64,000 bases of DNA from Dehalococcoides mccartyi 195 (GTDB lineage: Bacteria > Chloroflexota > Dehalococcoidia > Dehalococcoidales > Dehalococcoidaceae), in the NCBI RefSeq assembly GCF_000011905.1, contig NC_002936.3:372001-436000 (forward strand), written 5' to 3'. Position numbers and translations under genes: made by a program. Of the stretch, positions 36,241 through 46,272 are shown piece by piece. How positions within the stretch are numbered: the first letter of the stretch is position 1; each line of letters starts with the position of its first letter. The notes under the pieces were generated by a model that saw nothing but the letters and a program-made list of their open reading frames with translations, did no database searches and was not told the origin of the DNA.

Positions 36241-39099
36241 CTATTTGCCGCAGCATTTTTTGTATTTTTTGCCGCTGCCGCAGGGACAGGGGTCATTCCG
36301 GCCTACTTCTTTAGCAGCAGGTGCGGCCGGTTGGGTAGCGGCTTTGGCGGAGACACCGGGTATAGCGGCGGCGGGTGCGGCTGGCAGGGGTTTTTGCTGC
36401 TGCACCGGGCGGGAGGCAGCCTTGGCGGTGGCAGATTCAGTCTGGTGCTGAATCTGGATATTCACCCGGTAAATATTATGCACTACATCATGTTTGATAG
36501 TTTCCAGCAATTCCTGAAAACGGACGTGGCCTTCGTTTTTGTAAGCTATCAGCGGGTCACGCTGAGCAAATGCCTGAAGTCCTATTTCCCGTCTTAAGTT
36601 TTCCATGATTGTCAGGTGTTCCACCCACAGGGAATCCAGGGTGTGGAGCATAATAATCCGTTCAAGCAGCCTCATGGAGCCTGCCCCGATTTCAGCTTCT
36701 TTCTTCTGGTAAAGCTCTTCGGCGGTACGGGTAAGGAGTTCGGTTATTTCCTCCTGGGAAAGTTTTGCCAGTGCCTCTGCATTTATTTCGGCGGGCAGGG
36801 CAAAAATGCCGCCTATATGGGTGACTAACCCTTCCAGATTCCATTCGGAAGAGTCATATCCCTGGGTATGTTCGGCAGTCTGGGTCATTATCTCTTCCCG
36901 AATCATATCCAGTATGTTTGATTTCAGGTCTGCCCCCAGGAGTATCTTGCGGCGTTCCGCATAGATAACCTCGCGGTGCTTGTTAACTACGTCATCATAT
37001 TCCACCAGGTGTTTGCGCACATCAAAATGGTAACCCTCCACCCGTTTCTGGGCGTTTTCCAGAGTACGGCTGACCAGCCCGTTTTCTATGGGGGTGTTTT
37101 CGTCCATGCCGGCCCATTCCATAATGCCCTGTATGCGTTCACTGCCGAAACGGCGCATAATATCATCATCCAGTGCTACGTAGAAACGGGAAGAACCGGG
37201 GTCTCCCTGGCGGCCTGAGCGTCCCCGAAGCTGGTTATCAATCCGTCTGGATTCGTGGCGTTCTGTACCTATTACGTGTAAGCCGCCGGCTTCCAGCACC
37301 TGCTGGTGGTGGACCTGCCACTGGCTATAGGCTTTGTCATCATCTTTAGGCGGTTCTTTGCCGCCCAGCAGTATGTCCACACCGCGTCCGGCCATGTTGG
37401 TAGCTACGGTTACCGCCCCCGGTTTGCCGGCTTCGGCTACCACCTGAGCCTCTTTTTCATGCTGTTTGGCATTAAGTACCTTGTGCTCAATACCCTGCCG
37501 TTTAAGCATGTTTGAGAGCATTTCAGAGTTTTCAATGGAAACTGTACCCACCAGCACCGGGCGTCCCAGATTCCGCATCTCGTTTATTTCATTGACCACT
37601 GCCTTAAACTTGGCGGACTGGTCTTTATATATCTGGTCACCGTAATCTTCGCGGATGGCAGGTTTGTTGGTAGGGATAATAACTACTTCCAGTTTATAAA
37701 TCTTGGAAAATTCCTCTGCCTCGGTGGCCGCCGTACCTGTCATGCCACAGAGTTTGCGGTACATGCGGAACAGATTCTGGATGGTCACGGTGGCATAGGT
37801 CTTGCTTTCCTGCTGGATTTTTACGTGTTCTTTGGCTTCGATAGCCTGGTGCAAGCCCTCGGAATAACGCCGTCCCAGCATCATGCGGCCGGTGAATTCG
37901 TCAATTATGATAACTTCATTTTCCTTGACTACATACTGGTGGTCTTTTTTATAAAACTCCTTGGCGGAGAGGGCATTACGCAGATGGCGGATAAGGGGGG
38001 CATTCTGGGGGTCATACAGGCTGCTGCCCTTCATAACTCCTTCGCGTGAAAGCAGTTTTTCCACATTTGCCCAGCCGTCTTCGGTCAGTTCGGCATTACG
38101 GTCTTTTTCGTTTATCTCGTAGTCTTTCCCTGCCGCCAAACGGGGAGCCAGCCGGGCAAAGACCTCGTACAGTTTACCTGCCTCGGTATCCGGAGCGGAT
38201 ATGATAAGAGGGGTGCGGGCTTCATCTATAAGCAGGTTGTCAATTTCGTCTACTATGGCATAGTTCATTTCCCGCTGGACACACTGGGCAAGGTCAGGCC
38301 GCAGATTATCCCGCAGGTAATCAAAGCCGAATTCGGTGGAAGTGCCGTAGGTAATATCTGCTTTATAGGCTTCCTGCCGGGATATAGGGCGGAAATGCAT
38401 CCAGGGGTCATTAGGTGTTTCAGAGGTATAAGTGGGGTCAAACAGCCGTGAAGGCAGTTCTTCGGTGGGTGTCTGCATGGGGTAAATACTGGAAACGCTG
38501 ACCCCCAGCGCATGGTAGACCGGCCCCATCCAGTAAGCGTCACGTCTGGCCAGATAATCATTAACTGTTACCAGATGGACACCCTTTCCCAGCAGGGAAT
38601 TAAGGTAAAGGGGCAGAGTGGCTACCAGGGTCTTACCTTCACCGGTGCGCATCTCGGCTATTTTGCCGTGGTGAAGCACCATACCGCCGATAAGCTGAAC
38701 GTCATAGTGCCTGAGGCCGATAGTCCGGCGGGAGGCTTCCCTGACAGCGGCAAAGGCTTCGGGCAGAATGGCGTTAAGAGCGGCGTTTTCTTTAACGGAA
38801 AGGTCTTTATTTAAAGACTCAAGCTTAGCCTTGAGGCGGCTTTGTTTGCTGTTGTCAGCCGTTTTCTGGGCTTCTTCAAGTTCGGCGGTAGTACCGGCGA
38901 TATCTTTCAGGATAGCGGAGGCGGTAGTTTCAAAAGTTTCTTTCAGCCGTTCCTTAAATTCGGCAGTTTTGGCCTTCAGGGCTTCATCACTGAGGGCGGA
39001 AAAAGAGCTTTCCAGCTGGTTTATTTTGTCTACCAGCGGTTCAAGTGCCCGGATCTCTTTTTCGTTTGAGTCTCCGAAGCCGGAAAAAAATTTAAACAT
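36241..39099 (-). CDS. secA: Preprotein translocase ATPase SecA
   Basis: SecA drives protein export through SecYEG. The 952-residue protein is of normal or slightly large size. It contains Walker A MRTGEGKTL, the DEAD-like motif DEIDNLLIDEARTPLIIS, GTVSIENSE and GRSGRQGDPGSS of the second motor domain. A proline/alanine-rich linker leads to a C-terminal zinc motif CPCGSGKKYKKCC, used for SecB or ribosome contacts. It follows prs by 3 bases. Confidence 0.98.
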   Translation of the reverse strand: MFKFFSGFGDSNEKEIRALEPLVDKINQLESSFSALSDEALKAKTAEFKERLKETFETTASAILKDIAGTTAELEEAQKTADNSKQSRLKAKLESLNKDLSVKENAALNAILPEAFAAVREASRRTIGLRHYDVQLIGGMVLHHGKIAEMRTGEGKTLVATLPLYLNSLLGKGVHLVTVNDYLARRDAYWMGPVYHALGVSVSSIYPMQTPTEELPSRLFDPTYTSETPNDPWMHFRPISRQEAYKADITYGTSTEFGFDYLRDNLRPDLAQCVQREMNYAIVDEIDNLLIDEARTPLIISAPDTEAGKLYEVFARLAPRLAAGKDYEINEKDRNAELTEDGWANVEKLLSREGVMKGSSLYDPQNAPLIRHLRNALSAKEFYKKDHQYVVKENEVIIIDEFTGRMMLGRRYSEGLHQAIEAKEHVKIQQESKTYATVTIQNLFRMYRKLCGMTGTAATEAEEFSKIYKLEVVIIPTNKPAIREDYGDQIYKDQSAKFKAVVNEINEMRNLGRPVLVGTVSIENSEMLSNMLKRQGIEHKVLNAKQHEKEAQVVAEAGKPGAVTVATNMAGRGVDILLGGKEPPKDDDKAYSQWQVHHQQVLEAGGLHVIGTERHESRRIDNQLRGRSGRQGDPGSSRFYVALDDDIMRRFGSERIQGIMEWAGMDENTPIENGLVSRTLENAQKRVEGYHFDVRKHLVEYDDVVNKHREVIYAERRKILLGADLKSNILDMIREEIMTQTAEHTQGYDSSEWNLEGLVTHIGGIFALPAEINAEALAKLSQEEITELLTRTAEELYQKKEAEIGAGSMRLLERIIMLHTLDSLWVEHLTIMENLRREIGLQAFAQRDPLIAYKNEGHVRFQELLETIKHDVVHNIYRVNIQIQHQTESATAKAASRPVQQQKPLPAAPAAAIPGVSAKAATQPAAPAAKEVGRNDPCPCGSGKKYKKCCGK

Positions 39100-39102
39100 G
39101 GT

Positions 39103-40077
39103 TTACTCCATTTGCATCTGATCGTACATCTCGCCGATGGAATTACCGGTATGTATCCGGTAAATAGCCTCACCGATGAGAGGCGCGATGGAAAGAACAG
39201 TTATTTTATCTATTTTCTTGGGGGGAGTGAGGGGTATTGAGTCAGTTACCACCAGTTCCTTTATGGGGGAGGCGGCAATGCGCTGGATGGCCGGGCCGGA
39301 AAGCACCGGGTGAGTGGCGCAGGAATATACTTCCTTTACCCCTTTGTTTATAAGTATGTTTACGTTGCCCACCAGCGAGCCGGCAGTATCTATTTCATCA
39401 TCAAAGGTCAGGGCGTTTTTGCCCTCTACATCACCTATGATATTTATAGTGCGGGTTATGTCGTTATTGCCCATCCGCCGTTTTTCTATAATGGCCAAAG
39501 GGGCATCCAGCTTGGCGGCAAAGTCACGGGCTTTTTTGGAAATGCCCACGTCGGTGGCTACCACCACCAGGTCTTCCAGCTTCTTTTTCTTGAAATAGTT
39601 AGCCAGCAGGTTTTCGGCGGTCAGTTCGTCTACCGGCATATCAAAGAATCCCTGTATCTGGGGGGCGTGCAGGTCTAAAGTGAGGATACGGCTGGCACCG
39701 GCGGCAGTTAAAAGATCAGCAATCAGACGGGCGGTAATGGGTACCCTCGGCTGGTCTTTCTTGTCAGTGCGTCCATAACCGTAATACGGAAGTACGGCTG
39801 TTATCCTCTCTGATGAAGCCCGCTTCAGGGCATCCATCATGATAAGCAGCTCCATTATGCTCTGGTTTACGGGTGAGCAGGTCGGCTGGATAACGTAGAC
39901 ATCTTTCTTGCGGACGCTTTCCTGTATGCGGACGAATATGTTTTCGTTTGAAAACTGGAAAACTTCGCATTTGCCCATCTGCACCTTCAGGTAGTCTGCT
40001 ACCGCCTTGGCCAGGTCAGGGTTTGCATTACCGGTGAAGATTTTCAATTCGTCTGTCAAATTACCGTTAGCCAACAC
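39103..40077 (-). CDS. prs: Ribose-phosphate pyrophosphokinase
   Basis: Prs makes PRPP, the precursor of nucleotides, histidine and tryptophan. The protein has about 324 residues. It shows DLHAPQIQGFF, the flexible-loop ATDVGISKKARDFA and the PRPP-binding DDEIDTAGSL. I chose GTG 40077 because GGGGGAC at 40082-40088 is well spaced; a TTG follows it directly, and a longer upstream frame has a non-homologous N-terminus. It sits between glyA and secA. Confidence 0.95.
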   Translation of the reverse strand: MLANGNLTDELKIFTGNANPDLAKAVADYLKVQMGKCEVFQFSNENIFVRIQESVRKKDVYVIQPTCSPVNQSIMELLIMMDALKRASSERITAVLPYYGYGRTDKKDQPRVPITARLIADLLTAAGASRILTLDLHAPQIQGFFDMPVDELTAENLLANYFKKKKLEDLVVVATDVGISKKARDFAAKLDAPLAIIEKRRMGNNDITRTINIIGDVEGKNALTFDDEIDTAGSLVGNVNILINKGVKEVYSCATHPVLSGPAIQRIAASPIKELVVTDSIPLTPPKKIDKITVLSIAPLIGEAIYRIHTGNSIGEMYDQMQME

Positions 40078-40091
40078 GTATGTCCCCCTTT

Positions 40092-41339
40092 TTATGCGTC
40101 TATGCCGGGAACAGGGAATTTGCGGCATAGGTGAATTACCTCAGCCAGCACCTGTTTCTCTATATCTTCGTTGCCTATATTTTTGAGTATCTTGCCAATC
40201 CAGCTTACCGTCTGGCGGATTTCAGCCGGACCGAATCCGCGGCTGGTGGCCGCCGGACAGCCCAGGCGTATACCAGCCGGAACATTGGCGGTCTGGTTTT
40301 CGGCAAAGGGTACGGTATTGCGGTTGATTACAATACCGGCTCTGCGCAGTGCCAGCTGGGCATCATAACCGTTTACCCCGATGGGACTAAGGTCCACCAG
40401 CACCAAATGGTTGTCAGTGCCGCCTGAAACCAGGCGAAGCCCCAGTTTGCGGAGTTCCTCAGCCATTACCTGGGTATTTTCAAGGATTTTCTTCTGGTAA
40501 GTAACAAAACCGGGCTGCATAGCTTCCTGAAAAGCCACTGCTTTGGCGGCAACTACCTGCATGAGGGGTCCGCCCTGTATTACCGGGAATACTGCCTGGT
40601 CAATAGCTTTGGCGTATTGCTCTTTGCAGAGGATAAAGCCGCCCCGCGGGCCGCGCAGGGTTTTGTGGCTGGTAGAGGTAACCACGTCAGCGTAAGGTAC
40701 GGGTGAAGGATGAAGCCCGGCGGCTACCAGACCGGCAATATGGGCAATATCCACCATCAGCTTGGCGTCTACCTTGTCACAGATAGCTCTGAAACGTTCA
40801 AAATCCAGTATCCGGGGATAGGCCGAAGCGCCGGTAACAATCAGGCGGGGGCGATGCTCCAAAGCCAGTTTCTCCAGATTGTCATAATCAATCCGTTCGG
40901 TTTCGGCATTCAGCCCGTATTCAATTACGTGATAAAGTTTACCGGTGAAATTGGCCTTTGAACCATGGGTCAGGTGTCCCCCATGGGAAAGGGTAAGACC
41001 CATTATGGTATCACCGGGTTTTACCATGGCGAAATAGGCAGCCATGTTAGCCTGAGCCCCGGAATGGGGCTGGACGTTGGCGTGTTCGGCATGGAACAGG
41101 GTCTTGGCCCTGTCTATAGCCAGCTCTTCTATGGCATCTGCATATTCACATCCGGCGTAGTATCTTTTACCGGGGTAACCTTCGGCGTATTTATTGGTGA
41201 AAACGGAACCCTGAGCTTCTAAAACAGCTTTGCTGGTATAGTTTTCCGAAGCAATGAGGTCAATTGTTTCTTTTAAGCGGGTGGTTTCCTGCATTATGGC
41301 ATTATAAACTGCCGGGTCCGAGGTCTTTAAAAAGCTCAT
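40092..41339 (-). CDS. glyA: Serine hydroxymethyltransferase
   Basis: GlyA interconverts serine and glycine and supplies methylene-tetrahydrofolate. The 415-residue PLP enzyme carries the cofactor lysine in STSHKTLRGPRGG, the substrate-binding SENYTS near residue 30, and the cap GAQANMAAY. AAAGGAGAG precedes ATG 41339. It leads the operon glyA-prs-secA-hypothetical. Confidence 0.97.
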   Translation of the reverse strand: MSFLKTSDPAVYNAIMQETTRLKETIDLIASENYTSKAVLEAQGSVFTNKYAEGYPGKRYYAGCEYADAIEELAIDRAKTLFHAEHANVQPHSGAQANMAAYFAMVKPGDTIMGLTLSHGGHLTHGSKANFTGKLYHVIEYGLNAETERIDYDNLEKLALEHRPRLIVTGASAYPRILDFERFRAICDKVDAKLMVDIAHIAGLVAAGLHPSPVPYADVVTSTSHKTLRGPRGGFILCKEQYAKAIDQAVFPVIQGGPLMQVVAAKAVAFQEAMQPGFVTYQKKILENTQVMAEELRKLGLRLVSGGTDNHLVLVDLSPIGVNGYDAQLALRRAGIVINRNTVPFAENQTANVPAGIRLGCPAATSRGFGPAEIRQTVSWIGKILKNIGNEDIEKQVLAEVIHLCRKFPVPGIDA

Positions 41340-41394
41340 GGCTCTCCTTTCAGGTGTAAAAAAACAATCAGGCTAAGTCTACAACGCAAGGAAT

Positions 41395-41403
41395 ATTATA
41401 TCA
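41395..41403 (-). promoter_or_regulatory. Extended -10 promoter of glyA operon
   Basis: TGA plus a perfect TATAAT on the minus strand, about 55 bases before the glyA ATG. It abuts the -35 of the opposite promoter. Confidence 0.55.
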
Positions 41404-41405
41404 AA

Positions 41406-41434
41406 TTGACTTGACATATTGACAGTGTTATCAT
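41406..41434 (+). promoter_or_regulatory. Promoter of the uracil-DNA glycosylase gene
   Basis: TTGACT (41406-41411), 17-base spacer, TATCAT (41429-41434). Two more TTGACA copies overlap or follow at 41411 and 41419. The promoter is back to back with the glyA promoter. Confidence 0.55.
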
Positions 41435-41472
41435 AGCTCTATTAGGCAGCTAGATGTCAGATAAATAATATA

Positions 41473-42092
41473 ATGCACGATAAAGAAGAATTACTCAAGG
41501 GTATATATTCGGAAATAGCCCAGTGTGTACGTTTAACCTTCATACCACCCGCACTCATGCTGTCCCCGGCGAAGGAAATGCCGATGCCAAAATTATGTTT
41601 ATTGGCGAAGCCCCGGGTTTTAACGAAGACCAGCAGGGGCGTCCTTTTGTAGGGGCAGCCGGCAAATTCCTGACTGAGCTTATTCACTCCATAGGGCTCA
41701 GGCGGGAAGATGTATATATTACTAATGTAGTCAAAGACCGTCCGCCGGGCAATCGTGACCCCCTGCCGGACGAGATTTCTGCCTGTCGCAATTTTCTGGA
41801 CCGCCAGATAGAAATAATAAAACCAAAAATCATAGTCACTCTGGGCAGGTATTCTATGGCCAGGTATTTCACCGGCAGCACCATCAGCAGAATTCATGGT
41901 AAGCCGATGAGACGGGACGGGGTAATTTATTATCCTATGTACCACCCGGCCGCAGCCCTGCACCAGGGAGGCTTACGTAAGGAGATTGAGCAGGATATGC
42001 TCCGGATACCGGGGTTGCTTGAAGAACTGAACCGCGCTGAAGCGCCTTTAGTCCCCAAAGAACCTCCTGCCCGCCAGCTAGGCCTGTTCTGA
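41473..42092 (+). pseudogene. Family 4-type uracil-DNA glycosylase, frameshifted near the N-terminus
   Basis: Family 4 enzymes remove uracil from DNA and hold a 4Fe-4S cluster. The gene reads from ATG 41473 in one frame (IAQCVR), then continues in another frame from about 41530 with NLHTTRTHAVPGEG, GEAPGFNEDQQGRPFVG and the catalytic-type HPAAALH. Adding one base within cgtttaacc restores about 206 residues and, if that base is G, the CVRC pair that binds iron. As written, translation could only begin at GTG 41523 (189 residues). The third cluster cysteine position in VVKDRPPGNR is Asp. Either a sequencing error or a real loss. Confidence 0.8.
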
Positions 42093-42098
42093 CGAACT

Positions 42099-43754
42099 AT
42101 GGCAAAACCTAAACTTAAGATTGTACCTCTGGGTGGCCTGGGTGAGATAGGCAAGAATATGATGTCTGTAGAATATGGGGAGGATATTATCCTCATAGAC
42201 TGCGGGCTGATGTTCCCCGAAGAAGAAATGCTGGGTATAGATTTGGTTATACCTGACATTTCATACGTGCTGGAAAACCGCGAGAAAGTACGGGGTATTG
42301 TAATCACCCACGGGCATGAAGACCATATAGGGGCGTTACCTTATATACTTCCCCAGATAAATGTGCCTATTTATTGCACCAAACTAACACAGGGGCTTAT
42401 TTCGGTAAAACTGAAAGAAGCCAAGCTGCTGCACCAGACTAAGATAAATGTTATCCCGTCTGACGGCACTTTCAAGCTGGGTAAACTCAAAGTGGACTTT
42501 TACCCGGTCTGCCACAGCCTGCCGGATTCGGTGGGGCTGGTTATTCAGACGCCTATCGGGGCGGTAGTCCACAGCGGGGATTTCAAACTGGACTATACGC
42601 CGGTAGACGGCAAGCCCACCAATCTGTCACGTCTGGCTATGCTGGGCTCGCGTGGAGTACTGCTTTTGATGTCAGATTCCACCCATGTGGAGCTGCCGGG
42701 TTATACCCCTTCGGAAACTGTGGTGGGTGAAAATATTGACCGCATTATCGGGGCGGCTACGGGGCGGGTACTGGTAACCACTTTTGCTTCGCTTATTTCC
42801 CGCCAGCAGCAGGTGATTGATGCCGCCGCCAAATACGGGCGGAAGCTCTTTTTTGCCGGCCGCAGCATGACTGAGATTCATAAAATGGCGGCTGATTTGG
42901 GTTACCTTAAAGTGCCCGAAGGTCTGGTCTGCAATATAGACCAGCTTCAGCGTGTGCCTCCGGAAAAAGTGGTTTTGATGACCACCGGTTCTCAGGGTGA
43001 GCCTACTTCCGCTCTGGTGCGGATAGCCAACCGTGATTTCCGCCATGTCCATATAATGAAAGGTGACACCGTAATTATTTCGGCTTCGCCCATACCCGGC
43101 AACGAGTCACTGGTGAGCCGTACTATAGACAGTTTGTTCCGCCAGGGGGCTAAGGTATTTTATGACCGCATAGCCAAGGTGCATGTGCACGGGCATGCCA
43201 GCCAGGAAGAACTGAAGCTGGTGCTTAATCTGGTTAAGCCCAAGTATTTTGTACCCGTACATGGCGAATACCGCCACCTGACCATGCATGCGGAGCTGGC
43301 CCGGACTATGGGCGTTGCCCCGGAGAATACTTTTATCATGGAAGACGGGGATATACTGGAACTCAATACCAAGTCCGGCCGTATTACCGGCAAAGTTCCT
43401 TCCGGCAATGTTTATGTAGACGGCCTGAGCGTGGGTGATGTGGGCGGGGTGGTACTCCGCAACCGCCGTATGCTTTCGCAGGACGGTATTGTGGTGGCGA
43501 TTGTAGCTATCAACAAGCAAACCGGTATGCTGGTAGGCAGGCCGGATATTGTTTCCAGAGGTTTTGTTGATCCTGATGAATCTAAAGCCATGCTTGATGC
43601 CAGCCGTGATCTTATAATCAAGCTGCTTGACCATGACGGTAAGGATATTCCCGAAGGGGCTATGTATAATGACGTCAAAGAAACGCTGAACAAGTTTTAC
43701 TACGAGCAGACTAAACGGCGTCCCATGGTTATCCCGGTTATGGTAAAAGTGTAG
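42099..43754 (+). CDS. rnj: Ribonuclease J
   Basis: RNase J is a metallo-beta-lactamase/beta-CASP nuclease for mRNA decay and rRNA maturation. The 551-residue protein has the zinc motif THGHEDHIGALPY, the beta-CASP segment with MTTGSQGEP, the HVHGHAS motif and a C-terminal domain with KETLNKFYYEQTKRRP. It starts 6 bases after the glycosylase gene without a visible ribosome site, so it may depend on coupling or an unseen promoter. Confidence 0.96.
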   Translation: MAKPKLKIVPLGGLGEIGKNMMSVEYGEDIILIDCGLMFPEEEMLGIDLVIPDISYVLENREKVRGIVITHGHEDHIGALPYILPQINVPIYCTKLTQGLISVKLKEAKLLHQTKINVIPSDGTFKLGKLKVDFYPVCHSLPDSVGLVIQTPIGAVVHSGDFKLDYTPVDGKPTNLSRLAMLGSRGVLLLMSDSTHVELPGYTPSETVVGENIDRIIGAATGRVLVTTFASLISRQQQVIDAAAKYGRKLFFAGRSMTEIHKMAADLGYLKVPEGLVCNIDQLQRVPPEKVVLMTTGSQGEPTSALVRIANRDFRHVHIMKGDTVIISASPIPGNESLVSRTIDSLFRQGAKVFYDRIAKVHVHGHASQEELKLVLNLVKPKYFVPVHGEYRHLTMHAELARTMGVAPENTFIMEDGDILELNTKSGRITGKVPSGNVYVDGLSVGDVGGVVLRNRRMLSQDGIVVAIVAINKQTGMLVGRPDIVSRGFVDPDESKAMLDASRDLIIKLLDHDGKDIPEGAMYNDVKETLNKFYYEQTKRRPMVIPVMVKV

Positions 43755-43773
43755 GTTTGCAGACGAGGTTAAT

Positions 43774-46218
43774 ATGCCTAAAAAAGAAGACCCCAGAGAC
43801 ACCCTGCGGAATGCCCGCCCCAGAGCTAAATCTGCGGTTAAGGTAACTGCCCGTCCGTTTAAGAAAACCGCTCCGGTACGCAGCAAGGCTAAAAAAACAG
43901 CTGCTAAGAAGGCTTTTTCAAATACCCCGGTCAGAGGCGGGGCTTCCTGGCTTTGGGTTATGCTGATAGCCTCGGCTATGGCCTTTGTGGTCTGGCAGTG
44001 GGAAGGCGTAATGGACTTTTTTGCCAATTTCGGCAGCGGTACGGCCGGATTGTTCGGCTGGGGGCTGCTGCTTATTCTTTTGGGTATTATCATAGCTATT
44101 GTGGCTCTCAGGTTTGACCAGATGTCCGAATGGGCTCACCGCTACCGCTTAAATCTCTGGAACAAATGGCTGGGCGGGGTGGTGCTGATTCTGGCGGCCT
44201 GGGGTATGCTGGGCATGATGGATGCCGGCGGTGATATAGGTCTAAGCATACTTGGCGGTAACGCTGATATAAACGGGTTTATGCGGGTGCTGGCCCTGAT
44301 TGTACTGGGGGTTATCCTTATAGCTCCGGGTGCAGTCTGGCGAAGCCTCAGCGGGCTTTTCAGGGGTATTTTCAGCCCCTCCCGCCGCTCTAATATGCCC
44401 GAAGTGGCCCGCCTTGACCGTACGGTAGTCAGCCGCCCTGTATTCGGCGGTGATGAAGACCGTATTGATATGGGTGAAGAGGCCCGCAGGCCTCTGCCTG
44501 AAAAAGCTGCCCCGAAGATAGAACTACCCTCTATAAAGCTGCCGTCTTTCGGCAAAGCTGAATCACGGGTAGTAGAAGTAAAAAACCCGCTGGCGGCTAA
44601 AAGTACTCCCCAGACCGAGCTTCCCAATATGCCGCCGGAGACTGCCGCTAAAGAACCTAAATCGGTTGATGAGCGCACTGATGCAGACCGCAAACAGATA
44701 GCTTCCGAAGTCTGGAAGAAATATGGTGAGGCTGAGGGGATAGCCGAGGTGGATGGCTGGAAACTGCCGCCTATAGAAATGCTGGATAAAACTACCGAAA
44801 TAGGTTTTTCGGAAGCGGATAATCTGCAGCGGGCAAGGGCTATTGAAGAAGCCCTGGCCAGCTACGGGGTGGAGGGCAAGGTTATCCAGATAAATGCCGG
44901 TCCTACCGTTACCCAATTCGGGGTTGAACCGGGCTGGGACCGCAAGTTTAAAGAAGTTAAAGAGCGTGACAAAGACGGGGAGACTGTTTCTCGCCAGGTG
45001 GAGGTTTCCAAGACAAGGGTCAAGGTTGACAGGATTGCCTCTCTGGCAAATGACCTGGCTCTGGCTTTGGCCGCCCCCAGTTTACGCATAGAAGCCCCGG
45101 TGCCGGGTAAATCCATAGTGGGTATAGAAGTGCCCAACACTTCATTCGGGGTGGTATCTATGCGGAGCGTCATGGAGACCAATACTTTTCAGAAGATACT
45201 GGCCCGTTCACCCCTGGCTCTGGCTTTGGGCAAAGGTGCAGGCGGTGAGGCTGTTTCGGGAGACCTTACCAAGATGCCCCATCTGCTTATTGCCGGTGCT
45301 ACCGGTTCGGGTAAGACAGTCTGTTTAAACTCTATTATCTGCTGTATGCTGCTTAACAATACGCCTTCCAGCGTGAAGTTTATTATGATAGACCCCAAAC
45401 GGGTAGAGCTGACCCCCTTTAACGGCTTGCCGCATCTGGCTACCCCGGTGATTGTAGACGTGGAAAAAGCCCTTTCCGCCCTGCGCTGGCTGGCGGCCGA
45501 AATGGACCGCCGCTACCAGACACTGGCCGCCGCCGGTTCGCGTAATATAGAGGGTTACAACAAGACCCGCATGGGTTCTGACCGGATGGCGTTTATTGTG
45601 CTGATAATAGATGAGCTGGCTGACCTGATGATGGCCGGTTTTGATGAGGTTGAGCATATCCTCTGCCGTTTGGCCCAAATGGCCAGAGCAGTGGGTATTC
45701 ACCTGGTGGTGGCCACCCAGCGCCCGTCAGTAGATGTTATCACCGGGCTTATTAAGGCTAACTTCCCCACCCGTATCAGTTTTGCGGTTACCTCTCAGGT
45801 GGATTCGCGGACTATTCTGGATATGGTGGGGGCGGAAAAACTGCTGGGGCGGGGCGATATGCTTTATATGCCCACCGAGGCAGCCAAACCCAAACGCCTG
45901 CAGGGCTGTTATGTTTCGGATGCCGAGAGTGAACGCCTGATATATTTCTGGACCAACCAGAAAGATATTTCTCCGTCTGAGGCTTTGAAGGTTGAGGAGA
46001 TTACCGCGCCGCCGCCCGCCCCAAAAAGTAAAAGCAAAGACCCTTTGTTTGATGAGGCTATGGCACTTATATCAGAGCATAACAATATTATTTCAGCCTC
46101 GTTTTTACAGAGGAAGATGCATATCGGTTACCCCAGAGCCGCCCGTTTGGCAGATGAACTGCGGGAAGCTATTGAGGGTGATGACGGCAAAGCCGAAGTG
46201 CCTAAAGATGAGTATTAA
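43774..46218 (+). CDS. ftsK: DNA translocase FtsK/SpoIIIE
   Basis: FtsK pumps chromosomal DNA at the division septum and helps resolve dimers. The 814-residue protein has a basic N-terminal tail, four membrane segments within about residues 50-195, a proline-rich linker, the RecA-like motor with GATGSGKT and IIDELADLMM, and a C-terminal winged-helix (gamma) domain with FLQRKMHIGYPRAARL. It follows RNase J by 19 bases. Confidence 0.96.
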   Translation: MPKKEDPRDTLRNARPRAKSAVKVTARPFKKTAPVRSKAKKTAAKKAFSNTPVRGGASWLWVMLIASAMAFVVWQWEGVMDFFANFGSGTAGLFGWGLLLILLGIIIAIVALRFDQMSEWAHRYRLNLWNKWLGGVVLILAAWGMLGMMDAGGDIGLSILGGNADINGFMRVLALIVLGVILIAPGAVWRSLSGLFRGIFSPSRRSNMPEVARLDRTVVSRPVFGGDEDRIDMGEEARRPLPEKAAPKIELPSIKLPSFGKAESRVVEVKNPLAAKSTPQTELPNMPPETAAKEPKSVDERTDADRKQIASEVWKKYGEAEGIAEVDGWKLPPIEMLDKTTEIGFSEADNLQRARAIEEALASYGVEGKVIQINAGPTVTQFGVEPGWDRKFKEVKERDKDGETVSRQVEVSKTRVKVDRIASLANDLALALAAPSLRIEAPVPGKSIVGIEVPNTSFGVVSMRSVMETNTFQKILARSPLALALGKGAGGEAVSGDLTKMPHLLIAGATGSGKTVCLNSIICCMLLNNTPSSVKFIMIDPKRVELTPFNGLPHLATPVIVDVEKALSALRWLAAEMDRRYQTLAAAGSRNIEGYNKTRMGSDRMAFIVLIIDELADLMMAGFDEVEHILCRLAQMARAVGIHLVVATQRPSVDVITGLIKANFPTRISFAVTSQVDSRTILDMVGAEKLLGRGDMLYMPTEAAKPKRLQGCYVSDAESERLIYFWTNQKDISPSEALKVEEITAPPPAPKSKSKDPLFDEAMALISEHNNIISASFLQRKMHIGYPRAARLADELREAIEGDDGKAEVPKDEY

Positions 46219-46241
46219 ATAAACAGCTTACTCTGTATTAA

Positions 46242-46272
46242 AAAAGCCCTGACTTAAATCAGGGCTTTTATT
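46242..46272. terminator. Bidirectional terminator between ftsK and the uvrB unit
   Basis: An 11-pair perfect stem (46242-46252 with 46259-46269), loop CTTAAA, A-run on one side and T-run on the other. The stop codon of the small minus-strand gene lies in its right arm. Confidence 0.88.

Noticed and set aside
43107-44093. Long minus-strand frame opposite RNase J and ftsK (328 codons)
   Set aside because: It spans two well-supported genes on the other strand, and its composition is typical of an antisense frame.
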